NCBI GenBank assembly: GCA_025084515.1
Contig: JAJAGP010002213.1
Coordinates: 62,001-126,000 of the forward strand
Length of the DNA: 64,000 bases
Source: Ancistrus triradiatus
Taxonomy: Eukaryota; Chordata; Actinopteri; Siluriformes; Loricariidae
Direction of reading: 5' to 3'
Part shown: piece after piece, positions 11,419 to 23,229 of the stretch
Position numbering within the stretch: the stretch's first letter is position 1
How the letters are laid out: every line of letters starts with the position of its first letter
Notes under the pieces: model-generated
Told to the model about the DNA's origin: nothing
Databases searched by the model: none
What the model saw: the letters and a program-made list of their open reading frames with translations, nothing else
Made by a program: the position numbers and the translations under genes

Positions 11419-11420
<2 letters not shown>

Positions 11421-12510
11421 GTATGCACACATGCACGCAAATAAAATTAATTTCCATAAGCAATCTGTCTATATAGCATATGAGTGCCAGTGATTCTCCC
11501 CTGTCCTAGCTCAAGTAAAACTCATCCTGAATGCTAACAGCAACCCTGCGTGTGCAAAATAAGTCCACCACAAAATGAGCAGAAAGCAGGCTAAATATTC
11601 AAAACGATGGCTATAGTAGAAACAGATTGTAGAACATTATCATTCTTTTCCACTAACATATGGATCATAAAGGTTGGATGATTCAATTACCAACCAATAA
11701 GTTAATCAATCTCACAAATAAACTCAATATAATTACTAAAAAATCTCAAAGTGTCCTAAAAACAAGAATCAATATCAACTAAAATATGCATCCTCTGATT
11801 TATTAATGCACTGCAACTCACCACACTTTATTGGCATTTTATCTCCCAGTGATTAATGATTTATCATCGACTAGAGGAATGAAGCTCAGGAGCATACAAT
11901 GAATGCTGCAGATATAAATAATTCATGTGCATACCCACCACACATATGCATGCACTCCGTAAAAATTACTAATGTTCTGAGCCAGTATGATTCCAGCACA
12001 CCCTGATATGCTTCATGTTACTCAAACCTTTAATTTTCATATTGTTCCAGAGCTGAACTGTAAGCTTTAATGGATGTTTGTAAGTTTCAGTGGTGTTAAT
12101 GCTGATTTCACATTTATGCAAAACACTAAATTCATTTTGCAATGTTCCATTTATCTATTTAGTGAGCTCAGCACGATAGTCTCAATCTTTTTATGGCCCT
12201 GCTGTGACATTTACATATGAAAGTAAGAAATATCTGGACCTTCTGAGCATGGCTTTTACTGGCAGACTCCAAGGGTTTGACTTTTCAACTTATACATATG
12301 CAATACATTTGTGTCAATAACGGATTTTGAAACCATAAAAACTGTCAAACGTATAAGCATACAATATATGTGTTAGCACTGTTACATTGCGAAAAATATA
12401 CTGTCACTAGGAATCGTTCATGGTTTTGTACTTCAGATTTCAGATTTTGTATTTCTAATAGGTTTTAAAGATGCTGAAACAAGGTAGGATTTTTAACATA
12501 AGAAATAATA
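11419..12510. other. Intergenic stretch, no gene recognised
   Basis: AT-rich sequence without protein-like frames or recognised repeats, up to the TA at 12509-12510 that borders the chimeric Tc1 remnant. Confidence 0.5.
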
Positions 12511-12860
12511 CAGTGGTGCTTGAAAGTTTGTGAACCCTTTAGAATTTTCTCTATTTCTTCATAAATATGAGCTAAACATCATCAGATTTTCACACAAGTC
12601 CTAAAAGTAGAAAAGAAAAGGTACAGGTCTGTGAGAGCCAGAAATCTTGCTTGTTTGTGGGTGACCAAATACTTATTCTCCACCATGATTTACAATTAAA
12701 TTCTTTAAAACATCCTAAAATGTGATTTCCTGATTTTTTTTTCTCATTTTGTCTCTCATAGTTGAAGTGTACCTATGATGAAAATTACAGACCTCTCTCA
12801 TCTTTCTATGTAGGAGAACTTGAACAAGCAGTGGCTGACTAAATACTTTTTGGCCCACTG
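12511..12860. mobile_element. 350-bp chimera: left end of Tc1 family B joined to right end of family A
   Basis: Positions 12511 to about 12612 match the left terminus of family B (CAGTGGTGCTTGAAAGTTTG... to TCCTAAAAGTAGA). From about 12615 to 12860 the sequence matches the right terminus of family A, from the CTGTGAGAGCCAGAAATCTT stretch through TAGTTGAAGTGTACCTATG to TTTTTGGCCCACTG. TA lies on both outer sides (12509-12510 and 12861-12862). There is no coding sequence. The two outer ends share only CAGTGG, so they are not a matched inverted-repeat pair. Confidence 0.85.
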
Positions 12861-14534
12861 TATGTTCTGCTTCTTATAAACGTAAAATATGAAAAAACAT
12901 AAAGCAATCTAACAATATTGAGGGCAAAGTGAAAGGACATACAGTTGAGTAGTCTTGTTTGACTGCGAGACCTAGAAGTTCAGGGGACACTTAACAGCAA
13001 ACCTCAGAGATTTACTGCATAATAGCTGCATGGAACTTATGCAGAACCAGCTGTGTTTGTTCCTTTATAAACAATTTATAAACAACTGTTTTTAATGAGT
13101 AATTTAAATGCAAAATTTCAAAATACTGTTATGTATATATTCAAGTAGCCATATTTACAGACAGAACAAACCAGGTCTCTATTTGAAGTAAATATATTGA
13201 AGACTGTTTTTGTGGCCATAATAAATACTTTGTTATATGTTAACCCATCAAAGTGAGAAAAACTCTCCTTTAAAGCATTTATGGGAGGGATATTTACTTC
13301 CATCCAAAATACATTTTAGTACTGTAATATCACATTGCCATTCTATTACCTAATCAGGAGCGGGCTTGGGGAGGAAATAGTTTCATTTACTATATAGTTT
13401 TATTTAGAATAGAACATTATTATATAAAATAACTTGGACAGTGATAAGTAATACAAATTAATACATCACTGACCGCATGTGACTGGTTCCTACAACTGTG
13501 CCATCACTTTGACTGTGAAATAACTTAGAAAAGCCAGCCAGATTGGTATGTCCACTCTGCGGGAGAGGACCCTTGTGGAATTTTCCATAGGCTGATGCTT
13601 AGTCATCAAACAACCTTATAAAATATCTAATTTTCTCACTTTATTACAAATACCCAATTTACTCACTTTTATTACAGCCATATGGCCACCAGTGTTGTAA
13701 TGATGTCTCACATCCTTAAATGGGCAGCTCTCAGGTCAAAGTCCAGAAGTTCCTAAACATTACATAAATGGAATTCAAGTGAAATTATAAATGAGGTCAT
13801 GTTTGGAGTGGGGGGTCACTGCCACACCTAAGGATATTATAAGTACTATGGATTTTACCCAAGGGGCATGGTGCTAACATAAGTTATTTGCAAAATATGC
13901 AGAGACTAAAAGGGTTGTATTTGGACTATTAAAATTTGAAGGAAACTCAGGTAACATATCTCGACTGGTATAAACCTCCGACAAGGTGACTATGATTATG
14001 AAAATCATCAAGATACAAGAAGTAGAACTGGTGCACTGTTGGGTGTAGGGTGCCTTTTTGTGCCAGCGAAAGGCAAAGATGTGTTTGTGCAATTTTCAAT
14101 GAAGTTTTATTCACATATACTGATCTGTAATTTTAAGTGGCAGTTAAATTGTGTATGCTGCGTTTGCGCAAACTGGTACACATGTAGAGTCTAAAAAGCA
14201 AATGGTGTGAGAGAACAACAAACAGAACAGAACGTGGTACATAATGAATATTCAAATGAAAAACTGTTAGGGATGGGCCATAAGACATTTAGACAAACAC
14301 TGTATGATGGAAGAAACACGTACACAGCAAAGCATCTTTACTGCTGTATAGTGAGCTGTGCTGTAAACTGGAACAAACTGCTGGTTATCTCAGACTGACT
14401 AAACCGCTGTACACAGAGTTTGTAAGAGATATGAGGAAATATAGCAAAAAAGCAAGATTTGCATTTCCTTATCACAGTGCTGATCTCAAGCAATTCACAG
14501 GCAGAGCCTATCACTAAAGAGCGTACAACTTTTA
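12861..14534. other. Intergenic stretch, no gene recognised
   Basis: Short open frames only; none has recognisable protein character. No SINE, LINE or transposon terminus was identified. Confidence 0.5.
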
Positions 14535-14802
14535 CAGTGGATTTAAAAAATCTACACATCCCTGTTAAAATTCCAGGTTTATGTGATGTAAAAATCTTAT
14601 CATAATTAATCATGACCTATAATCTGTGCAATGCAATTGGAAAACAAACTGAAATAGTTTAGAGAGAAATAAAATAAGTGGTTGCATAAGTGTGCACACT
14701 CTTTTAAAACTGGAGATGGGGTTGTGATCAGAATTAACCAATTGCATTCAAATTAAGTAGTAGTCAGTACACAAGTGACTCCATATAAAGTTCAGCTGTT
14801 CT
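14535..14802 (+). mobile_element. Tc1-like element, family G, left terminal fragment
   Basis: It begins after a TA with CAGTGGATTTAAAAAATCTA, close to the terminal repeat CAGTGGATATAAAAAGTCTA of a common vertebrate Tc1-like family. It continues with CCCTGTTAAAATTCCAGG and TGGTTGCATAAGTGTGCACA. The last part, ATAAAGTTCAGCTGTTCTAG, belongs to the 5' flank before the transposase in that family. The element stops where the tail of the long LINE begins, so the LINE may have inserted here. No transposase sequence remains. Confidence 0.65.
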
Positions 14803-15026
14803 AGTCAAGTCAAGTCAAGTCAGATTTATTTATATAGCGCTTTTTACAATGGAGCATTGTCTCAAAGCAACTTTACAAGTTTAGATTATCTCCTAATAAC
14901 TACGTCCAATCTCAAATTGAGCAAGCCTAGGGCGACAGTGGCAAGGAAAAACTTCCCTAGTTCTAGGAAGAAACCCTTGGGAGGACCAAGACTCAAAAAG
15001 GGGACCCCAACCTCCTTGGGCGCGTA

Positions 15027-15298
15027 GATGATAAATCTAAGAGCGCGAACTAAAGTCATGGAGTTCAAAGTTTGAAAGAATGTGAAGTATGCACATCGAC
15101 ATTAAGTGGCCCAGGTATGATGATAAATCTAAGAGCGAAAACTACAGTCATGGAGTCAAAGTTCGAATAAAATGTGAAGTATTCACATCGACATTAAGTG
15201 GCCCGGGGTTATGATGATAAATCGAAGAGCGAAAACTAAAGTCATGGAGTCATGGTCGAATAAAATGTGAATTATGCACAGTGGAGCTCCATCAGATG
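15027..15298 (-). repeat. Minisatellite inside the LINE 3' UTR, about 92-bp unit
   Basis: GATGATAAATC begins at 15027, 15119 and 15213, giving a period of 92-94 bases over nearly three units. Each unit contains AAGAGCG, AGTCATGGAGT and, in the complete units, CATCGACATTAAGTGGCCC. The shorter LINE tail copies at 22285-22365 and 57350-57430 have only one unit, so the unit number differs between copies. Confidence 0.85.
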
Positions 15299-16392
15299 AA
15301 CATCATGTGTGGGGCCGGAACTGCCGGAACACAGCTCGGAGAGAAAACAGAAAATGTAATTAGTTATTGATTTAAGAGCACAGTGTTTATTAACAATCAC
15401 TTATGCCATGTCCAATCACTGATGCCAAGTGTAGCATGAGACCCCGGCAGCATTAGCTATAGCAGCATAGCTAGAAAGCTAGAAAGAGGAGAAACTGGTA
15501 GGAAAAACACAGCCAAGAGGGATCACATGAGACATTGGCAACCCCACGAGCGGCAGAAGACAGCAACCCCAAACGTCTCTGATCACCATAAGACTCTTTG
15601 ACTATGAACCCCCAGCTCCTGCCCTTATTCTAAGGCAAGGATGCATGAGTCAAGATCACGAGGGACCGAAGCCTAGTTCAGCCAGACCGCCCACTCGACA
15701 CTCCCGGCTAGCGGACCAAGGCAGGCAGGCCAGACATGACTCCAGACTCGGCCCCCGCAACCAAAACCATGCAAACCTGGTCTAAAATCTAGTCAAAAGC
15801 CTGCGTAAATAAGTATGTCTTTAGCCTAGACTTAAAACACTTTGGAGGGTGGTCTGAATCTCGAACGAAAGTGGGAAGTTTATTCCATAGTTGGGGGGGG
15901 CCATGTATGAGAAAGCCTTTCCCCCCTGCTGTGACTTTTTAATTCTAGGGAACTAAAAGAAGTCCTGCAACCCTGCGAACGAAGTAGACGAGTTGGATTG
16001 TAAAAACTCTAAGAGGTCACTCAGATAAATGTGGGGCCAGGCCATGTAGAGCTTTATAAGTTTATAAGAAGTATTTTGTAATCAATGCGGAATTTGACTG
16101 GTAACCAGTGCAGTGATGATAGAACAGGAGTGATATGATCAAATTTTTAGTTCGAGTTAGCACTCGGGCAGCTGCATTCTGAACTAATGAACTTTATTTA
16201 TAGATTTTACTAGAGCATCAGTAAGTAAGGCGTTACAGTAATCCAACCTTGAGGTTATAAAAACGCATGAACAAGTTTTTCTGCATCATTAAAAGAGAGG
16301 ATATTTCTAAGTTTTAGCGATATTACGTAATTGAAAGAAAGCAATTCGAGTGATGATGCTGCTAATGTGCGCATCAAAAGGAGAGATCTGAA

Positions 16393-18760
16393 TCAAATGT
16401 GACCCCTAAGTTTTTTTACAGACGGACTGGGCAATACTGGACAGCCATCTAGATTTAGGATAGATGTAGCTAACCTGTCTCTCACAGCCTTGGGTCCCAC
16501 TAATAGCACCTCAGTTTTATCTGAGTTAAGTAAGAGAAAATTAAATAACATCCAATCTTTTATTTCCTTTACACAGTCCTCGATTTTGTTGATTGTTAAG
16601 GCTGTCATTAGTTTTGGCTGATATGTACAGCTGTGTATCATCTGCATAGCAGTGGAAATTAATGCCATGTTTTACGAAATAACTGAGCCTAGTGGCAGCA
16701 TGTACAGAGAGAATATAAAAGCAGGCCAAGCACTGACCCCTGAGGCAAACGCCATACTTCACTTTTGAGAGCTTAGATCTTAGATTATTTATATGAACAA
16801 ACTGGTACCGGTCAGTTAAGTAGGATTTTAAACCAAGAAAGTGCTGATCCCTTAATACCTACAGTATGTTCTAGTCTGTTTAGTAAAACATCATGATCTA
16901 TAGTGTCAAATGCTGCACTTAAATCTAACAGAACAAGAAAAGAAAGAAACACATCCCTTATCTGAGGACATTAACAAGTCATTTTAGTACCCTAAGTAAT
17001 GCTGTTTCAGTACTATGATGGGGCCTGAAGCCAGACTGAAATGTTTCATAAATTTCATTCCTTTGGAGGTGACTACAGAGCTGCTGATAGACGGCTTTTT
17101 TCTAAGATTTTGGACAGAAAACGGTAGATTTGAAAATTGGTCTATAATTAGATATCACACAAGGGTCAAGATTGGCTTTTTTAATCAGTGTTTGATTAAC
17201 GGCAGACTTAAAGGATTCGGGCACATAACCTAAGGTAAGGGATGAATTTAAATAACTAACACTGGCTCTATAACACTAGGTAATACTTGTTTTTGAGTAG
17301 ACGTGTAGGAAATTGGATCTAACAAACATGTTGATGACTTTAATCGAGTGATCAGTGGCGGATAGTTCAGTATTAGTAATCGGGGTAGGTAAAAGATTCT
17401 AATCTTGATTTACGGGCTAATTGAACAGATGTCTTCACTAGTGCTGCATCTGAAGGTTGCTGAACAGTTTGGTGATGTGATGAGCATTGAGGTTTTATGC
17501 CTAATGTTTTCTAACTTATCATTAAAAAAGACATGAAATCATTACTGTTAAAATTACACAGAATGGGAGAGTCACTTTTTCTGTTGGGGTTTTTTGTTAA
17601 TTTGGAGACTGTTATTAAAGAGAAATCTTGGATTATTCTTATTTTTCTCTATGATTGAAGAGAAGTATGCAGCTTTAGCTTTAGTGAGGGCATGCTTGTA
17701 CTCTGCCATGCTGTCCCTCCAAGCAATCTTAAAAAACACCTCCAATTTACTATGTATCCACTTGCGCTCTAAATGCCGTGTTCTTTGCTTTAAGGTACGG
17801 GTGTGGTGTCATTATACATAACGTTTGACCCTAGCAGGGGGCAGTCATGTCCAGGGTTTGAGCGAAGACACACATTCTAATTGCTCATTTACACACTCAG
17901 ATGATTTATCTCCGTAGGTGTATTAAATTTTTAAAGTCTGGTAGGTTTTTAATAAACGCAGCTGGAGTAGCAGATGTGGATAGTGAGTTCGCTTGGTGTG
18001 TGATAACGAGGGCAGAAGGATTTTATTTATTAGAGATAGCTCAAATACTAAAAGATAGTGATCTGAAATCGAATCACTTTGCGGGAAAAACATCAAGGTT
18101 ATCTATATTGATACCAAATGTTAATATTAGATCTAAAGTATGATTACAGCGGTGGGGTTGGTCCCATCACATTCTGAGTGATACCCATGGATTCTAAGAT
18201 GGACTCGAAAGCAATTTTAAGTGGATCCTGCTCATTGTCAAAGTGAATATTGAAATCACCTACAATTAAAGCCTTATCTATTGACAGTAGTTAAGCAGGA
18301 AAGAAAGTTTAGCAAATTCCTGAAGAAATTCTGAATAGGGACCAGGCGGGCGGTAAATAGTGATAAGCTGAAAAGAGTGTGGTTTTGACTTCCATAACGA
18401 TGGATCAGTCACATTAAGAATCAGTATTTAAAAAGAATTAGCCTTGTAATGGGATTTAGCTGTAACACCTAACTCTTTGTCAAAAATTGTGGCTATGCCT
18501 CCCCCCCGACCATTAGGACGAGGGCGACTAGCATGACTGTATCCAGGAGTTGAGGCTTCATTTAAGGCTAAATATTCATCAGGTCTAATCCAAGTCTCAG
18601 TGAGACAGAGAGCGTGTAAGCGTTTATCAGTGATCATTTCATTTACAGTCACTGCTTTGTTTGTAAGTGATCTAATGTTAAGTAGTCCTAGCTTTAGTCT
18701 AATGTTGTTATTTCTTTGGCAGCTATCTGTGTTTATACTAATATTCTAGTAGGATTTTTC
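16393..18760 (-). pseudogene. LINE endonuclease/reverse transcriptase, decayed
   Basis: Minus-strand reading gives an APE-like endonuclease fragment (18652-18428) with ALCLTETWIRPDEYLALNEA, including the likely catalytic Glu, and a Gly-rich RGGGIATIF loop. A reverse-transcriptase fragment (16762-16393) holds HCYADDTQLYIS, with the YADD active-site pair, and then LNSDKTEVLLVGP. The roughly 1.7 kb between them is so interrupted by stops and frameshifts that domain borders cannot be drawn. The intact protein would nick target DNA and copy its own RNA into the nick; this copy cannot. Order (endonuclease first, then RT, then 3' UTR) is as in other LINEs. Confidence 0.75.
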
Positions 18761-18852
18761 TGACAATTATTTAGCTGAATCTTACAGTAAAAGCTACAGC
18801 TTACAAAGCAACAAATTTGAAAGGTATCAGTCGAGAAAATGGGGAATTTTTT

Positions 18853-19852
18853 GGGGAAAAATTATCCAATATTACATATTAGTGGCAAAAGTATGTGAAC
18901 CTCTAGAATTAGCAGTTAATTTGAAGGTGAAATTAGAGTCAGGTGTTTTCAATCAATGGGATGACAATCAAGTGTGAGTGGGCACCCTGTTTTATTTAAA
19001 GAACAGGGATTTATCAAAGTCTGCTCTTTACATGTTTGTAGAAGTGTGTGATGGCACAAACAAAGGAGATTTCTGAGGACATCATGAAAAAGAGTTCTCA
19101 GAGATGCTCATCAGGCAGGAAAAGGTTACAAAATCATCTCTAAAGAATTTGGACTCCAATCCACAGTCAGACAGATTGTGTACAGATGGAGGAAATTCAA
19201 AACCACCGTTACTCTCCCCAGGAGTGGTAGTCAAACAAAGATCACTCCAAGAGCAAGGCATGTAATAGTTGGCGAGGTCACAAAGGACCCCAGGATAACT
19301 TCTAAACAACCGAAGGCCTCTCTCACATTGGCTAATGTTAATGTCCATGAGTCCACCATCAGAAGAACACTGAACAACAATAGTGTGCATGGCAGGGTTG
19401 CAAAGAGAAAGCCACTGCTCTCCAAAAAGAACATTGCTGCTCGTCTGCAGTTTGCTAAAGATCACGTGGACAAGCCAGAAGGGAAGAATGTTTTGTGGAC
19501 GGATGAGACCAAAATAGACCATTTTGGTTTAAAAGAAAAGCGTTATCTTTGGAGAAGGGGAACTATTGCATTCCAGCATACGAACCTTATTCCATTTGTG
19601 AAACATGGTGGTGGTAGTATCATGGCTTGGGCCTGTTTTGCTGCATCTGGGCCAGGACGGCTTGCCATCATTGATGGATCAATGAATTCTGAATTATATC
19701 AGATAATTCTAAAGGAAAATGTCAGGACATCTGTCCATGACCTGAATCTCAAGAGAAGGTGGGTCATGCAGCAAGACAATGACGCTAAGCACACAATCGT
19801 TCTACCAAAGAATGGTTAAAAAAGAATAAAGTTAATGTTTTGGAATTTCCTG
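18853..19852 (+). mobile_element. Tc1-like transposon B1 (family B), both ends lost
   Basis: The match to family B starts inside the left terminal repeat, at a GGAAAAATTATCCAATATTA-like stretch, and stops inside the transposase near 19852. Neither the outer CAGTGGTGCTTGAAAG end nor its inverted partner is present, so it could not be mobilised. Confidence 0.85.
19051..19852 (+). pseudogene. Tc1-like transposase of B1, longest open copy in the window
   Basis: The start codon at 19051 is present (MAQTKEISED), but a frameshift in the first helix-turn-helix breaks the frame. From 19178 an uninterrupted 213-codon stretch covers the second helix-turn-helix (LPRSGSQTKITPRARHV), the first Asp motif (LWTDETKIDHFG), the glycine-rich KHGGGSIMAWACF block and the second Asp motif (MQQDNDAKHT). 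It then ends at a stop, and the Glu motif and C-terminus are lost by truncation. A two-residue gap follows KPEG relative to B3. Intact relatives have about 340 residues. Confidence 0.85.
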
Positions 19853-21764
19853 GTATGCTTTCAGGACCCTTTTAGGCATGCAATGGGTTTGTGCAATGTG
19901 TTTGTGCAAAGGCAGGCAGATGAGTCCATTTCTTCCTCTGGTAGGCAGCAAGTCTTCGCCTGCCTTAAAGGCTTGGTGGAACTTCCGATCTTCAGGCTAA
20001 CCAGAGGTTTCCAGGTTCTTGAAAAATCATGTTGACTTTAGATTTAAAAAGCTAACACTCTTGGCCACCAGTACTAAACTTTCTAAACTGCAACGGAACT
20101 GTAGATAAGACTTAGGTAGACTTACACAAACGAACAACGATAAATAAATGGTGAGTCTGGAGGCTTCAGTGTGCTTCTATCTTCCAGACCTTTTGCTTTC
20201 TCTTGAACTGCAAACTTCTTCTGAACCGAACTCTTTTCTTGAACTGAACCAAACTGCTCCTGGTCTGGAGTTTTTAACACCTGTGATTGAAGGTGGAGCT
20301 TGGTACAGAGCTGAATTACCATGTGAAGGTTGCACCAATGGGAAGTGTTTCCTCCGCATTTTAAATTTTCTTTCTTTGGGAAATCACCACAAGGTTTCCA
20401 CAAAAATGCTTTCATTAATCTTATAAGTAAATATAAAATATAAATATCACATATAATGCATGCATACACTATGTTGTGTATGTCAATATTCTGTCAGCAT
20501 GTATCATGAAGTCTTATTTCACAGGCTTCCTAAAATTGCTATAGGAATTTTCACCTGGTATTATTTGTTTATTCCAAAGTAGAGTTACATACAAACTTTT
20601 AGTAATCCAACATAGTCGAGAAGGACACACTGTTATTTCCTGAAAGAATAGATTAAGCTAATACAACTTCATGCATCATGTTTCCTCAACATGCATTTCC
20701 TCAACATGTTTCTAGGGATTTATCACACTATAATTATGCGTATCCAAGATAACAGAGAAAGGATAATCAAATAAAAGAAATAATATCAAAATAATAAAAG
20801 AGTAACATAATACATTTTAGAGTTTTAATCAGCTTAACATAAGGTTAAAGAAATTAATTAAAGAAAAAGTTAAAGAAAGAATACCGTGGCTATGGTATAT
20901 AATGTTCAACATAGATATGTGAAGTTTGGTATCAAATTAAACATAACAAAGAATTATTTTAGCTGGATACTTCGCAATTGGCAAATTCTGAAATTATAGG
21001 TGATGAATTTAGTACAAAATGTCCTTGTTCTAATAACCAGTTTATGACCTATGATTCCTTTAAAAAAATAAAAAGGCATTGCATGATTTAGCCATCTGTT
21101 GAATGTGAGGCAATAAACATCTGGTTCCATGGCAGATAGTGTACTAGGGCCCCAGAGTTGCTCCCAATTGTCAGTTCCTATTTGATTCAAGATGTGTGCA
21201 GCCATAGGTGTTAATCACAGAACCTGTTGTGTTGGCTTAATATTTTGTTTCCAGCCTCCTGTACTGAAAAAGGAAAGATATTGTCAGAATTCATGGTTTA
21301 TGGAACTCAGAAACAAAACTTATTGGTGCCAGAACTGGCTGTACATGGATATCTCCATTTATAGTGGCGGGGGTTGAAGGTGTCACAGCAGAGGTTCACT
21401 TAGCTACCCCTTTCTCTCTGCTCAGGAAGTCACAGATATCCCAGCATTTTTATTGTTAATGGTCACAAAGGAAGAAGAGGAGGAATTTTGATCTATAAGG
21501 ATTACATAAAGTTTGAATCCAGCAGAAACAGCTACAATCAACAAGATGATAAAATATGGCACAGCAGTGTCAAGAACCAAGAATTGAACTTCCCTCCAAA
21601 ACTGATGAAAATACAATAATAAATTCCAGGAGTCTGCCAATTACTGCCAATTACACATTACACATTGCGAGAGCCACAAGGATTTCTGACGAGTACTGGT
21701 TGTGTACTACATGTGACAACAATCTCCTTTTCTTACAAAGAAAACAAAAGCATGTGAGAAAATG
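19853..21764. other. Intergenic stretch, no gene recognised
   Basis: Sequence after the B1 break shows no known repeat. A run of related CTTGAACTG/CTGAACCGAAC phrases occurs at about 20205-20255. Open frames up to about 115 codons lack recognisable character. Confidence 0.45.
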
Positions 21765-21905
21765 TGTTATGATCTGATGAAACCAAAGTTGAATTTTTTG
21801 ACCATGATTCCCAAAGGTATGTTTGGTACAAACTCAACACTGTACATCGCCAAAGAGAAAACAATACTCTCAGTGAAGCATGGTGATGGCAGCAATTGTT
21901 ACGGG
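21765..21905 (+). pseudogene. Tc1-like transposase fragment, family G
   Basis: The plus strand retains the block around the first catalytic Asp. It reads approximately (M)SDETKVEFFDHDSQRYVWY after one base change, followed by a decayed stretch ending SVKHGDGS in place of VKHGGGS. Family G elements carry this block; a terminus of the same family is at 14535. The fragment is about 140 bp, without ends, and has a stop before the Asp motif. Confidence 0.5.
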
Positions 21906-22019
21906 TCGCCATATTGAAATGCCAGACGACCGCTGAAAATAATAATATTAGGGTTTTACTACCCAAGATGCAGTTAGCTCCAGATGGAATTAATGAATCA
22001 AAATTAGCAAATGTATTAA

Positions 22020-22065
22020 AAGGTCAAACCTAAGTCGGCGTGGCCGGGGATCGAACCCCTGGCTG
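22020..22065 (-). other. tRNA B-box-like sequence
   Basis: On the minus strand GGTTCGATCCCC matches the RNA polymerase III B-box consensus. There is no matching A box or cloverleaf around it, so it is most likely a SINE or tRNA relic rather than a tRNA gene. Confidence 0.35.
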
Positions 22066-22119
22066 TGGTGTTGGGGGTGGATAAACTACAGGAATAATAC
22101 TAAGGAGAAAGGAAAACAA

Positions 22120-22561
22120 ATCCCTGAGGTGCTCTTAATCAATAACTAATTACATTTTCTGTGTTCTCTCCAAGCTGTGTTCCGGTACCAGTTCCAGTCC
22201 CACACATGATGTACATCCGCTGTAGCTCCACTCAAGCTGCTTCCGTCTTCAGCTCCAGCCCACCATACCCGGGCCACTTATGTGCATACTTCACATTTTA
22301 TTCGAACTATGACTCCATGACTTTAGTTTCGCTCTTAGATTTATCATCTAGGAGGTTGGGTCCCTTTTGGAGTCTTGGTCCTCCCTTGGTCCTCCCAAAC
22401 ACTCAGGGAGTTTTTCCTTGCCACTGTCACCCTAAGCTTGCTCAATTTGGGATTGGATGTAGTTATTAGGAGATAATCTAAACTTGTAAAGTTGCTTTGA
22501 GACAATGCTCCATTGTAAAAAGCACTATATAAATAGATCTGACTTGACTTGACTTGACTTG
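22120..22561 (+). mobile_element. 5'-truncated LINE tail copy
   Basis: Collinear with the 3' UTR of the LINE at 14803-18780. It shares CTCTTAATCAATAACTAATT, TGTGTTCCGG, one minisatellite unit (CATGACTTTAGTTTCGCTCT), the TTTTTCCTTGCCACTGTC block and the end GACTTGACTTGACTTGACTT. No coding part remains, as expected of a 5'-truncated insertion. Confidence 0.8.
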
Positions 22562-23229
22562 GCTTAAGTTGGCCCATCAACAAGTGTTGCCACTTACACA
22601 TATGGCGCCAAAATAGGGCTGACTCACAACACCATATTGGCTTTATTAAGCTTATGTTTATATTTATAAACATAAGCTAAATTGCTCAACTACCTAATCT
22701 ACCTTACACAAACACACCATCAACTTCATCAGTACATCAAACTTCAAATATATAGTATTAGCTATCAGTATAAAGTCTAATCAAGTACTTTTGAATTATT
22801 GTGTTATTTTACTTGGATTAATTTCTACATAAGCTTCTGTATTTTTTCCTCTGTCAATCTACACACAGTCAAATCGATTATAAGCAGAGTATTATTCATT
22901 AAATGTAGTGCTGTATGTAATGCATACAGATGCACATTATCATCTCACAGCTGTTTCATCAAGTACTTAATCCTTCAATATACTGTAAAACTAAACATCC
23001 AATACACCAAAATTAACCCGCTAATTAAAATGTTCTGGTACATTAGTGGTTCATATGAGATAATAAAATACCCAAAATGTTAAAGTGGGAATTTGAAAAC
23101 AGCTGGTTGGATAGCAGAGTTCAACTGAATACATTCAACTCCAGAAAGGCATCCTTAGAAAAGTAGTGTGAGTAATTAGCTCAGTTACAAACTTTATTCA
23201 CTTAATTGATGAACTAATTGTTGGCAGCC
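22562..23229. other. Intergenic stretch, no gene recognised
   Basis: No protein-like frame or familiar repeat is visible. Confidence 0.45.

Larger units (their letters stand above)
14803..18780 (-). mobile_element. APE-type non-LTR retrotransposon (LINE), long decayed copy
   Basis: The 3' end, at low coordinates, carries a pentanucleotide tail that reads (ACTTG)n on the minus strand, preceded by a conserved 3' segment with GCGCTATATAAATAAATCTGACTTG-like sequence. Upstream on the minus strand are a long 3' UTR, a reverse-transcriptase remnant near 16400-16760 and an endonuclease remnant near 18430-18650. At about 4 kb it approaches the size of a whole fish LINE. The YADD motif and the ALCLTETW endonuclease motif place it among APE-type LINEs, perhaps L2/CR1/I-like, but I cannot fix the clade. 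Relatives lacking the 5' part lie at 22120, 34919 and 57348. Confidence 0.8.

Noticed and set aside
12511..12860. Ordinary solo terminus of family A or B
   Set aside because: Neither family alone accounts for both halves; the junction at about 12613 is between two different families.
15027..15298. CRISPR-like array
   Set aside because: The units are about 92 bases, contiguous, without spacers, and lie in a eukaryotic LINE 3' UTR.
19082..19522. 146-codon minus-strand open frame
   Set aside because: It is the antisense shadow of the B1 transposase; similar shadows recur opposite B2, B4 and B5.
20122..20469. Possible host exon (115-codon minus-strand frame)
   Set aside because: It contains simple repeated phrases (VQEKSSVQKKFAVQEKA) without splice sites or a known domain; too weak to call.
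22020..22065. tRNA gene on the minus strand
   Set aside because: Only the B box is present; no A box at the right distance and no cloverleaf could be drawn.
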